Shown piece after piece: positions 6,420-12,550 of a stretch of DNA of 12,550 nt (the stretch's first letter is position 1; every line of letters starts with the position of its first letter). A program made the translations under genes and the position numbers. The notes beneath the pieces were generated by a model. It saw only the letters and a program-made list of their open reading frames with translations. It did no database searches and was not told the origin of the DNA. Source of the DNA: Methylotetracoccus sp. GTDB taxonomy: Bacteria; Pseudomonadota; Gammaproteobacteria; Methylococcales; Methylococcaceae. The stretch covers positions 1 through 12,550 of the forward strand of contig JALORT010000110.1 in NCBI GenBank assembly GCA_025458755.1, written 5' to 3'.

Positions 6420-6962
6420 ATGGGTCTGATGCAGCAGACGATTTTCGAGCAGGCGGTGTTGTTCCTCGCTGCCTTGGTCGTATTCACCTCCTTCTTGATG
6501 CTGGCGCAGCGGCGGCTGTTCCCGCTGATCGGCCTGTTCGCCTGGCAGGGGCTGCTGCTCGCAGCAACGACAGCTCTGGTGGCCTACAACCGCGATTATT
6601 CTCACCTCTACATCTCCGCACTGATCACGTTGGCCATCAAAACCTTGGTCATTCCATGGATGCTGCGGCGCTGGATCATCCAGCTGGATGTGCACCGCGA
6701 GGTGGAATCGCTGCTGTACCCGTCCTACGTGATGACCGCTGCATCGTCCCTGGTGCTGTTTAGCTACTATGTGGTATTGCCGATCGAGCAGCTCTCGGCC
6801 CTGGCATCACGCAACGCGATCGCGGTCAGCTTGGCGGTGGTGCTGTTGGGGATGCTGCTGATGATCACCCGCCGGCAGGCGGTCACGCACGTGATCGGTT
6901 TCATGTCGATCGAAAACGGGCTGTTCTTCGCAGTATCGATTCGCTGGATGTGGACCAACTGA
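6420..6962 (+). CDS. hyfE: HyfE-like (NuoK-type) subunit with aberrant C-terminus
   Basis: 180 residues with five membrane helices; homologue of HyfE and related to NuoK/MrpC, a small ion-channel subunit of the membrane arm. Conserved features are AIKTLVIPW (Lys74), the QLDVHREVES loop (88-97), and VIGFMSIENGLFF (158-170), whose Glu-Asn pair is typical. HyfE proteins are normally about 215 residues and continue after ENG with one more membrane helix and a short LDV-type tail. Here the frame instead ends AVSIRWMWTN. The expected tail is present in another frame immediately downstream (6932-6991), so about 40 residues appear deleted out of frame. GGAGG at 6406-6410 gives a firm start, one base after the hyfC stop. 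The product probably lacks its last helix, so its function is doubtful unless this is an assembly error. Confidence 0.85.
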   Translation: MGLMQQTIFEQAVLFLAALVVFTSFLMLAQRRLFPLIGLFAWQGLLLAATTALVAYNRDYSHLYISALITLAIKTLVIPWMLRRWIIQLDVHREVESLLYPSYVMTAASSLVLFSYYVVLPIEQLSALASRNAIAVSLAVVLLGMLLMITRRQAVTHVIGFMSIENGLFFAVSIRWMWTN

Positions 6963-6991
6963 ACCGGCTCCACGAGGTGGAACCCTCATGA
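6929..6991 (+). pseudogene. hyfE: Out-of-frame remnant of the hyfE C-terminus
   Basis: In the +2 frame relative to hyfE, the DNA reads R-SIDSLDVDQLNRLHEVEPS and then TGA. This resembles the normal HyfE end, where a basic residue after the last helix is followed by a LDVxxL segment. The TGA (6989-6991) overlaps the hyfF ATG (6988-6990) as ATGA, the classic coupling between adjacent operon genes. This is strong evidence that the frame was once the true hyfE end. No start codon of its own is expected. Confidence 0.65.
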
Positions 6992-8448
6992 TCTCCCTGC
7001 TCCTTTGGGTTCCGCTGCTGGGCATGATCGCGCTGGCGGTGTTGGGCCATCGCATCAAAGCTGGCCGAATCAACGTCTATACCAACGGGGCCATGCTGGC
7101 GATCAGTCTGCTGCTGGCCTGGCAGGTCTGGCGGCGAGGCGCGTTGGAAAGCGCCAACGAGGTGCTGCGGGTTGACGCGTTCAATGTCTACCTGATCGTG
7201 CTGACGGCCTTTGTCGGTTTCACCACGTCCTTGTTCTCCTCGCCGTACATGGAGAATGAATTGCGTCATGGCCGCGTCACCGCCGGAAGCCTCCGGCTGT
7301 ATCACGCGATGTACCAGGGCTTCATGCTGGCGATGTTCCTGGTGCTCACCACCAACAACATGGGACTGATGTGGGTAGCGATGGAAGGAGCGACGCTGGC
7401 TACGGTCCTTTTGGTCGGCCTGTACCGTACGCCGGAATCGATCGAAGCGGCATGGAAGTATTTCATCCTTTGCGGTCTGGGCATCGCCCAGGCGCTGTTC
7501 GGAACCGTGTTGCTCTACTTCGCCGCGGAACAGCTGCCGCAAGCCGGCGAGCATGCGTTGACCTGGTCCTGGCTGTACCAGCATGCAGCCGAACTGAATC
7601 CGGACGTACTGACGCTGGCTTTTGTGTTCCTGCTGGTCGGCTACGGTACCAAGGCCGGCCTGGTGCCGCTGCACAACTGGCTGCCGGATGCCCATTCCGA
7701 AGGTCCGACGCCGATGTCGGCGATTCTTTCCGGGTTGCTGTTAAACGATGCGCTATACGCCATCGTACGGTGCAAGATGCTGGTCGACGGCGCGACGCAG
7801 GGACCTATCGCCGGACACATGATGATGGGCTTCGGCTTGCTGTCGTTCCTGGTCGCCGTGCTGTTCCTGCACCGGCAGCGGGACATCAAGCGGCTGTACA
7901 GTTATTCCTCGATCGAGCACATGGGCGCGATGACCTTCGCGTTCGGCGTCGGCGGCCCGCTGGCCACCTTCGCCGCGCTGCTGCACATGACCGTCCATTC
8001 GCTGACCAAATCCGCCATTTTCGTCACCGTCGGGCACGCCGCCCAAATCGCGAAAACACAGCAGATCGAGCACATCCGCGGCTTGATCCGCACCCAACCG
8101 GCGATCGGCTGGGGACTGCTGATCGGCACTCTGGCGATCGCGGGTTTTCCGCCGTTCGGCGTCTTCACCAGCGAATTTCTGCTGCTGCTGGCCACCATGC
8201 AAAGCTATCCGTGGTTGACCCCGCTGCTCCTGCTCGGCATCGGCATCGCCTTCGCCGGCCTGTTCCGGCATCTGCACCCGATGGTCTATGGACCTGCACC
8301 CGAGGGGCAGGTCGCGGTGAGTGCGAACCTGTGGCCAGTGTTCGCGCATCTCGCGCTGGTTCTCTGGCTGGGGCTCGCGATTCCCTCGGGGCTGTCGGAT
8401 TGGTTCAACCAAGCCACGGCGCTGATCGCCGGCAGTGCTCCGTTGTGA
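6988..8448 (+). CDS. hyfF: HyfF-like proton-channel subunit
   Basis: 486 residues, about 13-14 membrane helices; second antiporter-type subunit of the complex, related to HyfF, NuoM/N and MrpD. It carries the superfamily charge pattern: Glu133 in MWVAMEGATLATV, Lys222 in VGYGTKAGLVPLHNWLPDAH, YSYSSIEHMG (305-313) and Lys341 in TVHSLTKSAIF. In the helix after the Lys222 motif it has Asn253 (SGLLLNDALY) where HyfB has Lys. Length is near the family value of about 500-520. GAGG at 6974-6977 is 10 bases upstream. The ATG overlaps the stop of the ancestral, now out-of-frame, hyfE tail. Reinitiation after the present hyfE stop at 6962 would have to bridge 25 bases. Confidence 0.92.
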   Translation: MISLLLWVPLLGMIALAVLGHRIKAGRINVYTNGAMLAISLLLAWQVWRRGALESANEVLRVDAFNVYLIVLTAFVGFTTSLFSSPYMENELRHGRVTAGSLRLYHAMYQGFMLAMFLVLTTNNMGLMWVAMEGATLATVLLVGLYRTPESIEAAWKYFILCGLGIAQALFGTVLLYFAAEQLPQAGEHALTWSWLYQHAAELNPDVLTLAFVFLLVGYGTKAGLVPLHNWLPDAHSEGPTPMSAILSGLLLNDALYAIVRCKMLVDGATQGPIAGHMMMGFGLLSFLVAVLFLHRQRDIKRLYSYSSIEHMGAMTFAFGVGGPLATFAALLHMTVHSLTKSAIFVTVGHAAQIAKTQQIEHIRGLIRTQPAIGWGLLIGTLAIAGFPPFGVFTSEFLLLLATMQSYPWLTPLLLLGIGIAFAGLFRHLHPMVYGPAPEGQVAVSANLWPVFAHLALVLWLGLAIPSGLSDWFNQATALIAGSAPL

Positions 8449-8498
8449 GTGCTGCCGGCGCCCCCCGAGACCTGGAAACACGCCGTTTACTGCACGCC

Positions 8499-8504
8499 AG
8501 AGGA
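8499..8504 (+). promoter_or_regulatory. Shine-Dalgarno site that sets the hyfG start
   Basis: AGAGGA four bases before the ATG at 8509, and seven before the adjacent in-frame ATG at 8512. The alternative GTG at 8449, directly after the hyfF stop, has no comparable site, and the extra 20 residues it would add do not look like family sequence. Confidence 0.6.
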
Positions 8505-8508
8505 CAAC

Positions 8509-10125
8509 ATGATGGATAGTAGGGCACCGCTCAGTGATCTGCACAGCGCCTGGATCACGGACCTCCGGCAAACGCTGGCCGCGCAGGGCGTCGAAAGCCA
8601 GGATCTGACCGGAATGACTTTGTTGCCGGCCGCGGTGTGGCAGGTCAAGCCCGATGATTGGGGTCTGATCGCGCGCGAGGCCCAGCTCGTACAATGCCGC
8701 TGGGCCGGTTTGTGGCTAGACGATCTGGGCGGTCAGGGTTTCCGGGCGAACGTCGCTTTGGTGAAGCATGGCGGCTTTCTAGTCGTCCGGACTGAGTTGG
8801 AGGCATCGACACTGAAGCTCGCATCGCATGCCCGGTATTTCCCGGCCGCGGATCGGGTGGAACGGCATGCGGCCGACCTTTATGGCGTTCGCTTCGAAGG
8901 TCATCCGGACCCGCGGCGCTGGGTCCGGCACCAGGCGTGGCCGGAGGATCAGTATCCGTTGCGCAAAACGTTTCCTGCCGCAGGGAGGCCGGAGGACCGG
9001 ACGCGCCCTGATTCCGAATATCCCTTCCTCGGGAGCGCGGCACCCGAGGTCTACGAGATCCCGGTGGGCCCGGTCCATGCTGGAATCATCGAACCGGGGC
9101 ATTTCCGTTTTCTGGCAGTCGGCGAAACGGTGTTGAATCTGGAGGAACGGCTGGGCTACGTGCACAAAGGCATCGAGAAGATCGCCGAAGGCCGCGATGC
9201 GGACGGTCTGGCACGGTTGGCGGGTCGGGTGTCCGGTGATTCCACCGTCGCGCATGCCTGGGCGGCCTGCATGGCAATGGAACGCGCCTACGCGCTGGTC
9301 ATCCCCAGTCGCGGATACCGACTTCGTGGCATCCTGGCCGAACGCGAGCGGATCGGGAACCATCTCGGTGACATCGGCGCGATCTGCAACGACGTGGGAT
9401 TCCCATTCGCCAACTATCAATTGACCCGGCTGCGTGAAGGCTGGCTGCGCGACAATGCAGCCTGGTTCGGACACCGCTTGCTGATGGACCGAATCGTTCC
9501 CGGCGGCGTCGCGACCGACCTCAGGAACGAACATGTGGAGCCGATGCGGCGCCGGCTTTCAGAACTCGCAACCGAACTCGATGAACTGCGCCCGATACTC
9601 GACACCAACCATTCATTGCAGGATCGACTGGTCGGCGCGGGGATGCTGAGCCTAGAGGACGCCACGAGCTTGGGCTGTCTGGGCTATGTGGGCCGTGGCA
9701 GCGGCTTCGACTGTGATCTTCGCCGGGACCGGCCGTACGCGCCTTACGACGAGCTGGAGGTCGATGCGGCCTCACGGCGGGAAGGCGATGTCGCGGCCCG
9801 GCTGAATGTCCGCTTCGACGAGATCGGTGCATCGCTGAAAGTGCTGGACCAATTGCTGACCAAGCTGGATTCGGGGCCGATCCGAAACCCGTGGCCGGGA
9901 GAGGCCCGCGTCTCGGAGGGACTGGGCGTTGTCGAGGGTTGGCGGGGAGAAATCCTCGCATACGTTCGTTTCGACGGCCGCGGCCTGGTCGCCCGGTACT
10001 ATCCGCGCGATCCCAGCGTGTTCAATTGGCCCGCGCTGGAACAGCTGATCCACGGCAACATCGTCCCGGACTTTCCGATGTGCAACAAGTCGGTGAACGG
10101 CTCGTATGCCGGTCACGACCTTTGA
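8509..10125 (+). CDS. hyfG: HyfG-like large subunit lacking [NiFe] ligands (Ehr type)
   Basis: 538 residues: a NuoC-like N-terminal domain (about 35-155, with ERHAADLYGVRFEGHPDPRR) fused to a NuoD/[NiFe]-large-subunit-like domain (about 180-538). The fold markers EIPVGPVHAGIIEPGHFRF (183-201) and GYVHKGIEKIAEGRD (216-230) are intact. In true group 4 hydrogenases the next segment is RxCGxC; here residues 240-245 read RVSGDS, with both cysteines replaced by Ser. The C-terminal motif, normally DPCxxC, is DFPMCNKSVN (521-530), leaving one cysteine. No [NiFe] centre can form by the known chemistry, and no post-ligand protease cleavage tail is evident. The protein fits energy-converting-hydrogenase-related (Ehr) complexes, whose electron partner is unsettled. 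It stands directly before hyfI, its expected partner. Confidence 0.92.
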   Translation: MMDSRAPLSDLHSAWITDLRQTLAAQGVESQDLTGMTLLPAAVWQVKPDDWGLIAREAQLVQCRWAGLWLDDLGGQGFRANVALVKHGGFLVVRTELEASTLKLASHARYFPAADRVERHAADLYGVRFEGHPDPRRWVRHQAWPEDQYPLRKTFPAAGRPEDRTRPDSEYPFLGSAAPEVYEIPVGPVHAGIIEPGHFRFLAVGETVLNLEERLGYVHKGIEKIAEGRDADGLARLAGRVSGDSTVAHAWAACMAMERAYALVIPSRGYRLRGILAERERIGNHLGDIGAICNDVGFPFANYQLTRLREGWLRDNAAWFGHRLLMDRIVPGGVATDLRNEHVEPMRRRLSELATELDELRPILDTNHSLQDRLVGAGMLSLEDATSLGCLGYVGRGSGFDCDLRRDRPYAPYDELEVDAASRREGDVAARLNVRFDEIGASLKVLDQLLTKLDSGPIRNPWPGEARVSEGLGVVEGWRGEILAYVRFDGRGLVARYYPRDPSVFNWPALEQLIHGNIVPDFPMCNKSVNGSYAGHDL

Positions 10126-10137
10126 GATCCAACAGCC

Positions 10138-10653
10138 ATGATAGCGACCCTGAGCAAGATTGCCCGTGTCGGGGTGATCACCGAGCCGGCTCGTCCGAGC
10201 AGCGATGCGGAACTGGAAAAGGTCGGCACCGAGATCCGCGGCGTGATCGACCGCAGATTCAGGGGCAGCCTGGCGATTCGCCAGGTGGATGCCGGTTCCT
10301 GCAACGGCTGCGAGCTGGAAATTCATGCCCTGAACAATGCCTTTTATGACATCGAGCGCTTCGGCATCCACTTCGTGGCATCCCCGCGCCATGCCGACAT
10401 TCTGTTGGTGACGGGACCCGTCTCGCGCCACATGCAGCACGCATTGCTGACCACTTATCAGTCGACGCCGGATCCGAAATGGGTGATCGCGGTGGGCACC
10501 TGCGCCGCGGACGGCGGCGAGTTCGGCGTGTCCTATGCCAGTTGCGGGGCGGTCAGCAACGTGGTGCCAGTCGATGCCGTGATCCCCGGCTGTCCGCCGA
10601 AGCCGCTGCATCTGCTTGAAGGAATTATGTCTCTGATCAGCCGGAGTGTTTAA
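10138..10653 (+). CDS. hyfI: HyfI-like (NuoB-type) [4Fe-4S] small subunit
   Basis: 171 residues; homologue of HyfI/HycG and NuoB, the small subunit that binds one [4Fe-4S] cluster next to the large subunit. The four expected ligands are present: Cys55 and Cys58 in AGSCNGCELEI, Cys122 in VGTCAADGG, and Cys152 in IPGCPPKP. The segment YDIERFGIHFVASPRHADIL (70-89) is also characteristic. So the proximal cluster is kept although the neighbouring HyfG has lost its metal site. The gene follows hyfG by 12 bases without a strong ribosome site, suggesting coupling. It is the last gene of the operon. A separate ferredoxin-like subunit (HyfH/NuoI type), which usually neighbours this gene in hydrogenase-4 operons, is absent. 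Confidence 0.93.
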   Translation: MIATLSKIARVGVITEPARPSSDAELEKVGTEIRGVIDRRFRGSLAIRQVDAGSCNGCELEIHALNNAFYDIERFGIHFVASPRHADILLVTGPVSRHMQHALLTTYQSTPDPKWVIAVGTCAADGGEFGVSYASCGAVSNVVPVDAVIPGCPPKPLHLLEGIMSLISRSV

Positions 10654-10673
10654 TTTCTTGATATGACGATAGG

Positions 10674-10686
10674 CCCTCTAAGAGGG
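10674..10686 (+). terminator. Short hairpin after hyfI
   Basis: Stem CCCTC/GAGGG with a 3-base loop, 21 bases past the hyfI stop codon, at the expected end of the operon. The stem is short and no T run follows, so intrinsic termination is uncertain. The gap 10654-11094 holds no other recognisable gene beyond the fragment noted at 10966-11040. Confidence 0.3.
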
Positions 10687-10943
10687 ATGCCGCGGGCTTT
10701 CCGCTTGCGCCACCGGGCAGGGCCGTGAGTCTTCGGAGCATCGCTTGCACGCGCGGTTGATGACCTTGGACGGCAGTTCCGAAAGCTTGCTCCGACGACG
10801 TGACGATGCACCATCGCGGAGCGTGATCAGAGATTTATTAACCACTTTGGATCAACGGCTGGGGACACGCAAACCCTGAAACAGTCCGTATTAGCTCGAA
10901 CGTCTTGATTCCGTAGCGCGTAGCAGCTCAGATCTTGGGGGCT

Positions 10944-10959
10944 TGGCACGAGTTCTGCC
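10944..10959 (+). promoter_or_regulatory. Sigma-54-like site upstream of the histidine kinase
   Basis: TGGCACgagttCTGCC has the GG and GC dinucleotides at the correct spacing and one mismatch in the TGGCAC-N5-TTGC core. It lies about 150 bases before the kinase start. Chance is a serious alternative, and no activator site was found. Confidence 0.22.
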
Positions 10960-10965
10960 CATCCC

Positions 10966-11040
10966 TCAGCGGAGTTCATCACGCATACCCAGCAATAACG
11001 CGTGGTCGTCCGACAACCCGACCCGAAAGGGTTCTTTGCC
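10966..11040 (-). pseudogene. Possible response-regulator N-terminal fragment
   Basis: On the minus strand the DNA reads GKEPFRVGLSDDHALLLGMR, then DELR and a stop. This resembles the first strand and helix of NarL/LuxR-type receiver domains (xIRVLLxDDHxLxRxGLRxLL), including the paired acidic residues. Nothing receiver-like follows the stop. It lies beside a NarX-type kinase, the usual partner of such regulators, but in the opposite orientation. The match covers only about 20 residues, so it may be chance. Confidence 0.25.
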
Positions 11041-11094
11041 GATTAGTGCCGTCGGCTGCGAGAAATGCCGAATCGGTGAGCCGTCCGGAAGCGG

Positions 11095-12550
11095 ATGGCT
11101 GATCAGAGATCCACCAAAACGCCGTTTCGTCAGAGCCAGTGGAACCGAGGTGTTCAACGTTTGCGCGCGGATGAAAGCACCGGCTGGCGGCGGGTTGGCC
11201 TGATCGCGCTGACCGCGGCTGTCTATTTCGCCACCGCTCGTGTTGGGCTCGAGTATGCGGTGGTCGCCGGCGTTGTCACACTGACTTGGCTCCCGAGTGG
11301 CTTGGCGCTGGCATTCTTACTCACACTGGGAACCGGCGTTTGGCCCGGTATCGCGGCGGGAGCTTTTCTGGTCAACGCATCGATCGGCATTCCGCTTCCC
11401 GTCGTCGCTGGAATAAGTAACTGCTGGGAACACACTCGAGGCAGTCACCGCGGCTGCCCTTTTCACCTCGTCAGCGAAACCCAACGCGTCGCTCCGGAAT
11501 GTTCGAGGTGTAGTGGCGCTTGTCGGTGCCACAGCCATCAGCGCGATGATCAGCGCTTCAGCAGGCGTGGTCAGTCTGACGTTGGGCGGTGTCGTTCCCT
11601 CCGACAATGGTCTGTGGGCTTGGCTGATATGGTGGATGGGAGACACGACGGGCATCCTGATTGGGACCCCGCTGCTGATGTGTTTGCCGCAAAGGCACCG
11701 TGCGATGCGGCTCTCCCGGATCCTGGTTTTTGAGGCGATAACGCTCGTAGGCTTCCTCGGAATAGCGACCTGGATCGTTTTTCGCGTCTCCGAATTCAGC
11801 AATGCCGGTCACTATCCAACTGCATTTGCTGTCTATCCCTTCGTGATCTGGGGAGCGTTGCGTTTCGGGGTGCCGGGGGCCGGGACCATCACGTTGATCA
11901 TCGCCTTCGCATCGATGCTGACCACGACGCATGAAGCAGGGCCATTCGTCGTCAGTCTCCCGACCTACAGCCTGATTCGCTGGTGGATTTTCAACACCAT
12001 TGTGGCCACGAGCGGGCTGCTGTTGGGTGCTTCAAGCGAAGAGCGGCGCGCCGCTCAAGGAGCCCTCGTCCGCGCGAAGGAGGAACTCGAACACCGGGTC
12101 GAAAAACGAACCCGCGCGCTGACCATGACCAATCGCCATTTGCGAGAGCAAATTGCTCTAAGCCAGCGTCTGGAGAACGAAGTCATCCATGTCAGCGAGG
12201 GAAAACAGCGAAAAATCGGTCAAGAGTTACACGATGGCTTGGGCCAACATCTCACCGGCCTCGCCTACCTGAGTAAGGCGCTGGCCGAGGAACTGAGACC
12301 AAGGATCCCCGATTTGGCCAGTGCGGCTCAGCAGATCGCCGAGCGCGTCAATGAATCCATTGCGATGACTCGAGCAATTGCCAGGGGCTTATACCCCGTC
12401 TCACTCGAGTCAGGTGGCCTGGCTGGTGGCTTGAAACAGCTGGCCAGCCAGGCGCGTGAACGGCACGGGATCGACTGTCGGTATCTCCGGGAGGTGGACG
12501 TCGAGATCCCCGACGGTCTTTGCGCCATCAACCTGTTTCGTATCGCTCAG
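11095..12550 (+). pseudogene. MASE1 sensor histidine kinase (HisKA_3/NarX type), frameshifted, runs off window
   Basis: The first frame (from 11095) gives a MASE1 membrane sensor start: TAAVYFATARVGLEYAVVAG, then LTWLPSGLALAFLLTLGTGV and WPGIAAGAFLVN. It degenerates after VVAGIS near 11415. The MASE1 sequence resumes one base later in the next frame as GNTLEAVTAAALF, which is then open without a stop to 12550. That frame encodes the remaining MASE1 helices (WLIWWMGDTTGILIGTPLL, FVIWGALRFGVPGAGT), a coiled-coil linker (about 12060-12200) and a HisKA_3 dimerisation domain, QELHDGLGQHLTGLAYL, with the phospho-acceptor His at 12230-12232. The window ends at the start of the ATPase domain (NLFRIAQ). 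Removing one A at 11415-11416 would restore a single frame. Expected role: membrane-bound sensing and phosphotransfer to a NarL-type regulator. Either a true pseudogene or a sequencing error. Confidence 0.8.

Noticed and set aside
6920..6962. Programmed frameshift in hyfE
   Set aside because: No slippery run is present, and a frameshift alone could not restore the roughly 40 missing residues between ENG and the LDV tail.
8449..8508. GTG at 8449 as the hyfG start
   Set aside because: It directly follows the hyfF stop but has no ribosome site. The ATG at 8509 has AGAGGA upstream, and the extra 20 residues do not resemble the family.
7371..8519. Long overlapping plus-strand frame within hyfF, and similar ones at 5551-6429 (plus) and 7753-8694 (minus)
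   Set aside because: Out-of-frame shadows of hyfC, hyfF and hyfG, Arg-rich and without membrane helices or known motifs.
3363..10653. Calling the operon a functional hydrogenase-4 or formate hydrogenlyase
   Set aside because: HyfG lacks three of the four [NiFe] ligands, and the ferredoxin-like subunits and maturation genes are not in the window.
1..12550. CRISPR arrays, tRNA or rRNA genes, complete insertion sequences, riboswitches
   Set aside because: No regularly spaced repeats, cloverleaf-like segments, intact transposase with terminal repeats, or known riboswitch cores were seen by eye on either strand.

Overview
The window is high-GC bacterial chromosome, most likely from a gammaproteobacterium. 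The gene families fit a methanotroph of the Methylococcaceae type: a six-gene Hyf-like complex, a SmbP-like His-rich protein, and REP-like palindromes. This assignment is an inference; there is no rRNA or other taxonomic marker in the window.

Left third (1-3362): a sparse, eroded region. It holds a SmbP-like small periplasmic protein on the minus strand (266-574), an HU-like gene that has lost its N-terminal helix (866-1102), and an unrecognised 174-residue membrane protein (1233-1757). It also holds a probable transposase remnant, two related REP-like palindromes that each sit at the edge of a broken gene, a 40-residue membrane miniprotein on the minus strand (2677-2799), and a perfect 13-bp inverted repeat just upstream of that miniprotein. 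Most of 1758-3362 carries no recognisable gene. Positions 1-265 hold none either, apart from a weak hairpin.

Centre (3363-10653): a compact plus-strand operon, hyfB-hyfC-hyfE-hyfF-hyfG-hyfI. Its products resemble the membrane arm and the catalytic pair of hydrogenase-4, formate hydrogenlyase and complex I. HyfB and HyfF are antiporter-like proton-channel subunits, HyfC is NuoH-like, HyfE is NuoK-like, HyfG is a NuoCD-like large subunit, and HyfI is a NuoB-like [4Fe-4S] subunit. HyfI keeps its four cluster cysteines. HyfG has lost the cysteine pair of the first [NiFe] motif (RVSGDS where RxCGxC is expected) and keeps only one cysteine in the second. The operon also has no ferredoxin-type subunit (HyfA or HyfH), no HyfD and no maturation genes. 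It therefore looks like an energy-converting-hydrogenase-related (Ehr-type) complex: the redox and pumping scaffold without the hydrogenase active site. In this copy hyfE has an apparent out-of-frame internal deletion. The ancestral C-terminal tail is still readable in another frame and ends in an ATGA overlap with hyfF.

Right end (10654-12550): a 440-base gap with a short antisense fragment resembling a response-regulator N-terminus, then a MASE1 sensor histidine kinase of the NarX/HisKA_3 type. The kinase reading frame is broken by one apparent +1 frameshift near 11415 and runs off the window edge. Three sites resembling sigma-54 promoters lie in gaps: one before the miniprotein, one about 190 bases before hyfB, and one before the kinase. 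Each departs from the TGGCAC-N5-TTGC core at one base, so they are suggestive only.
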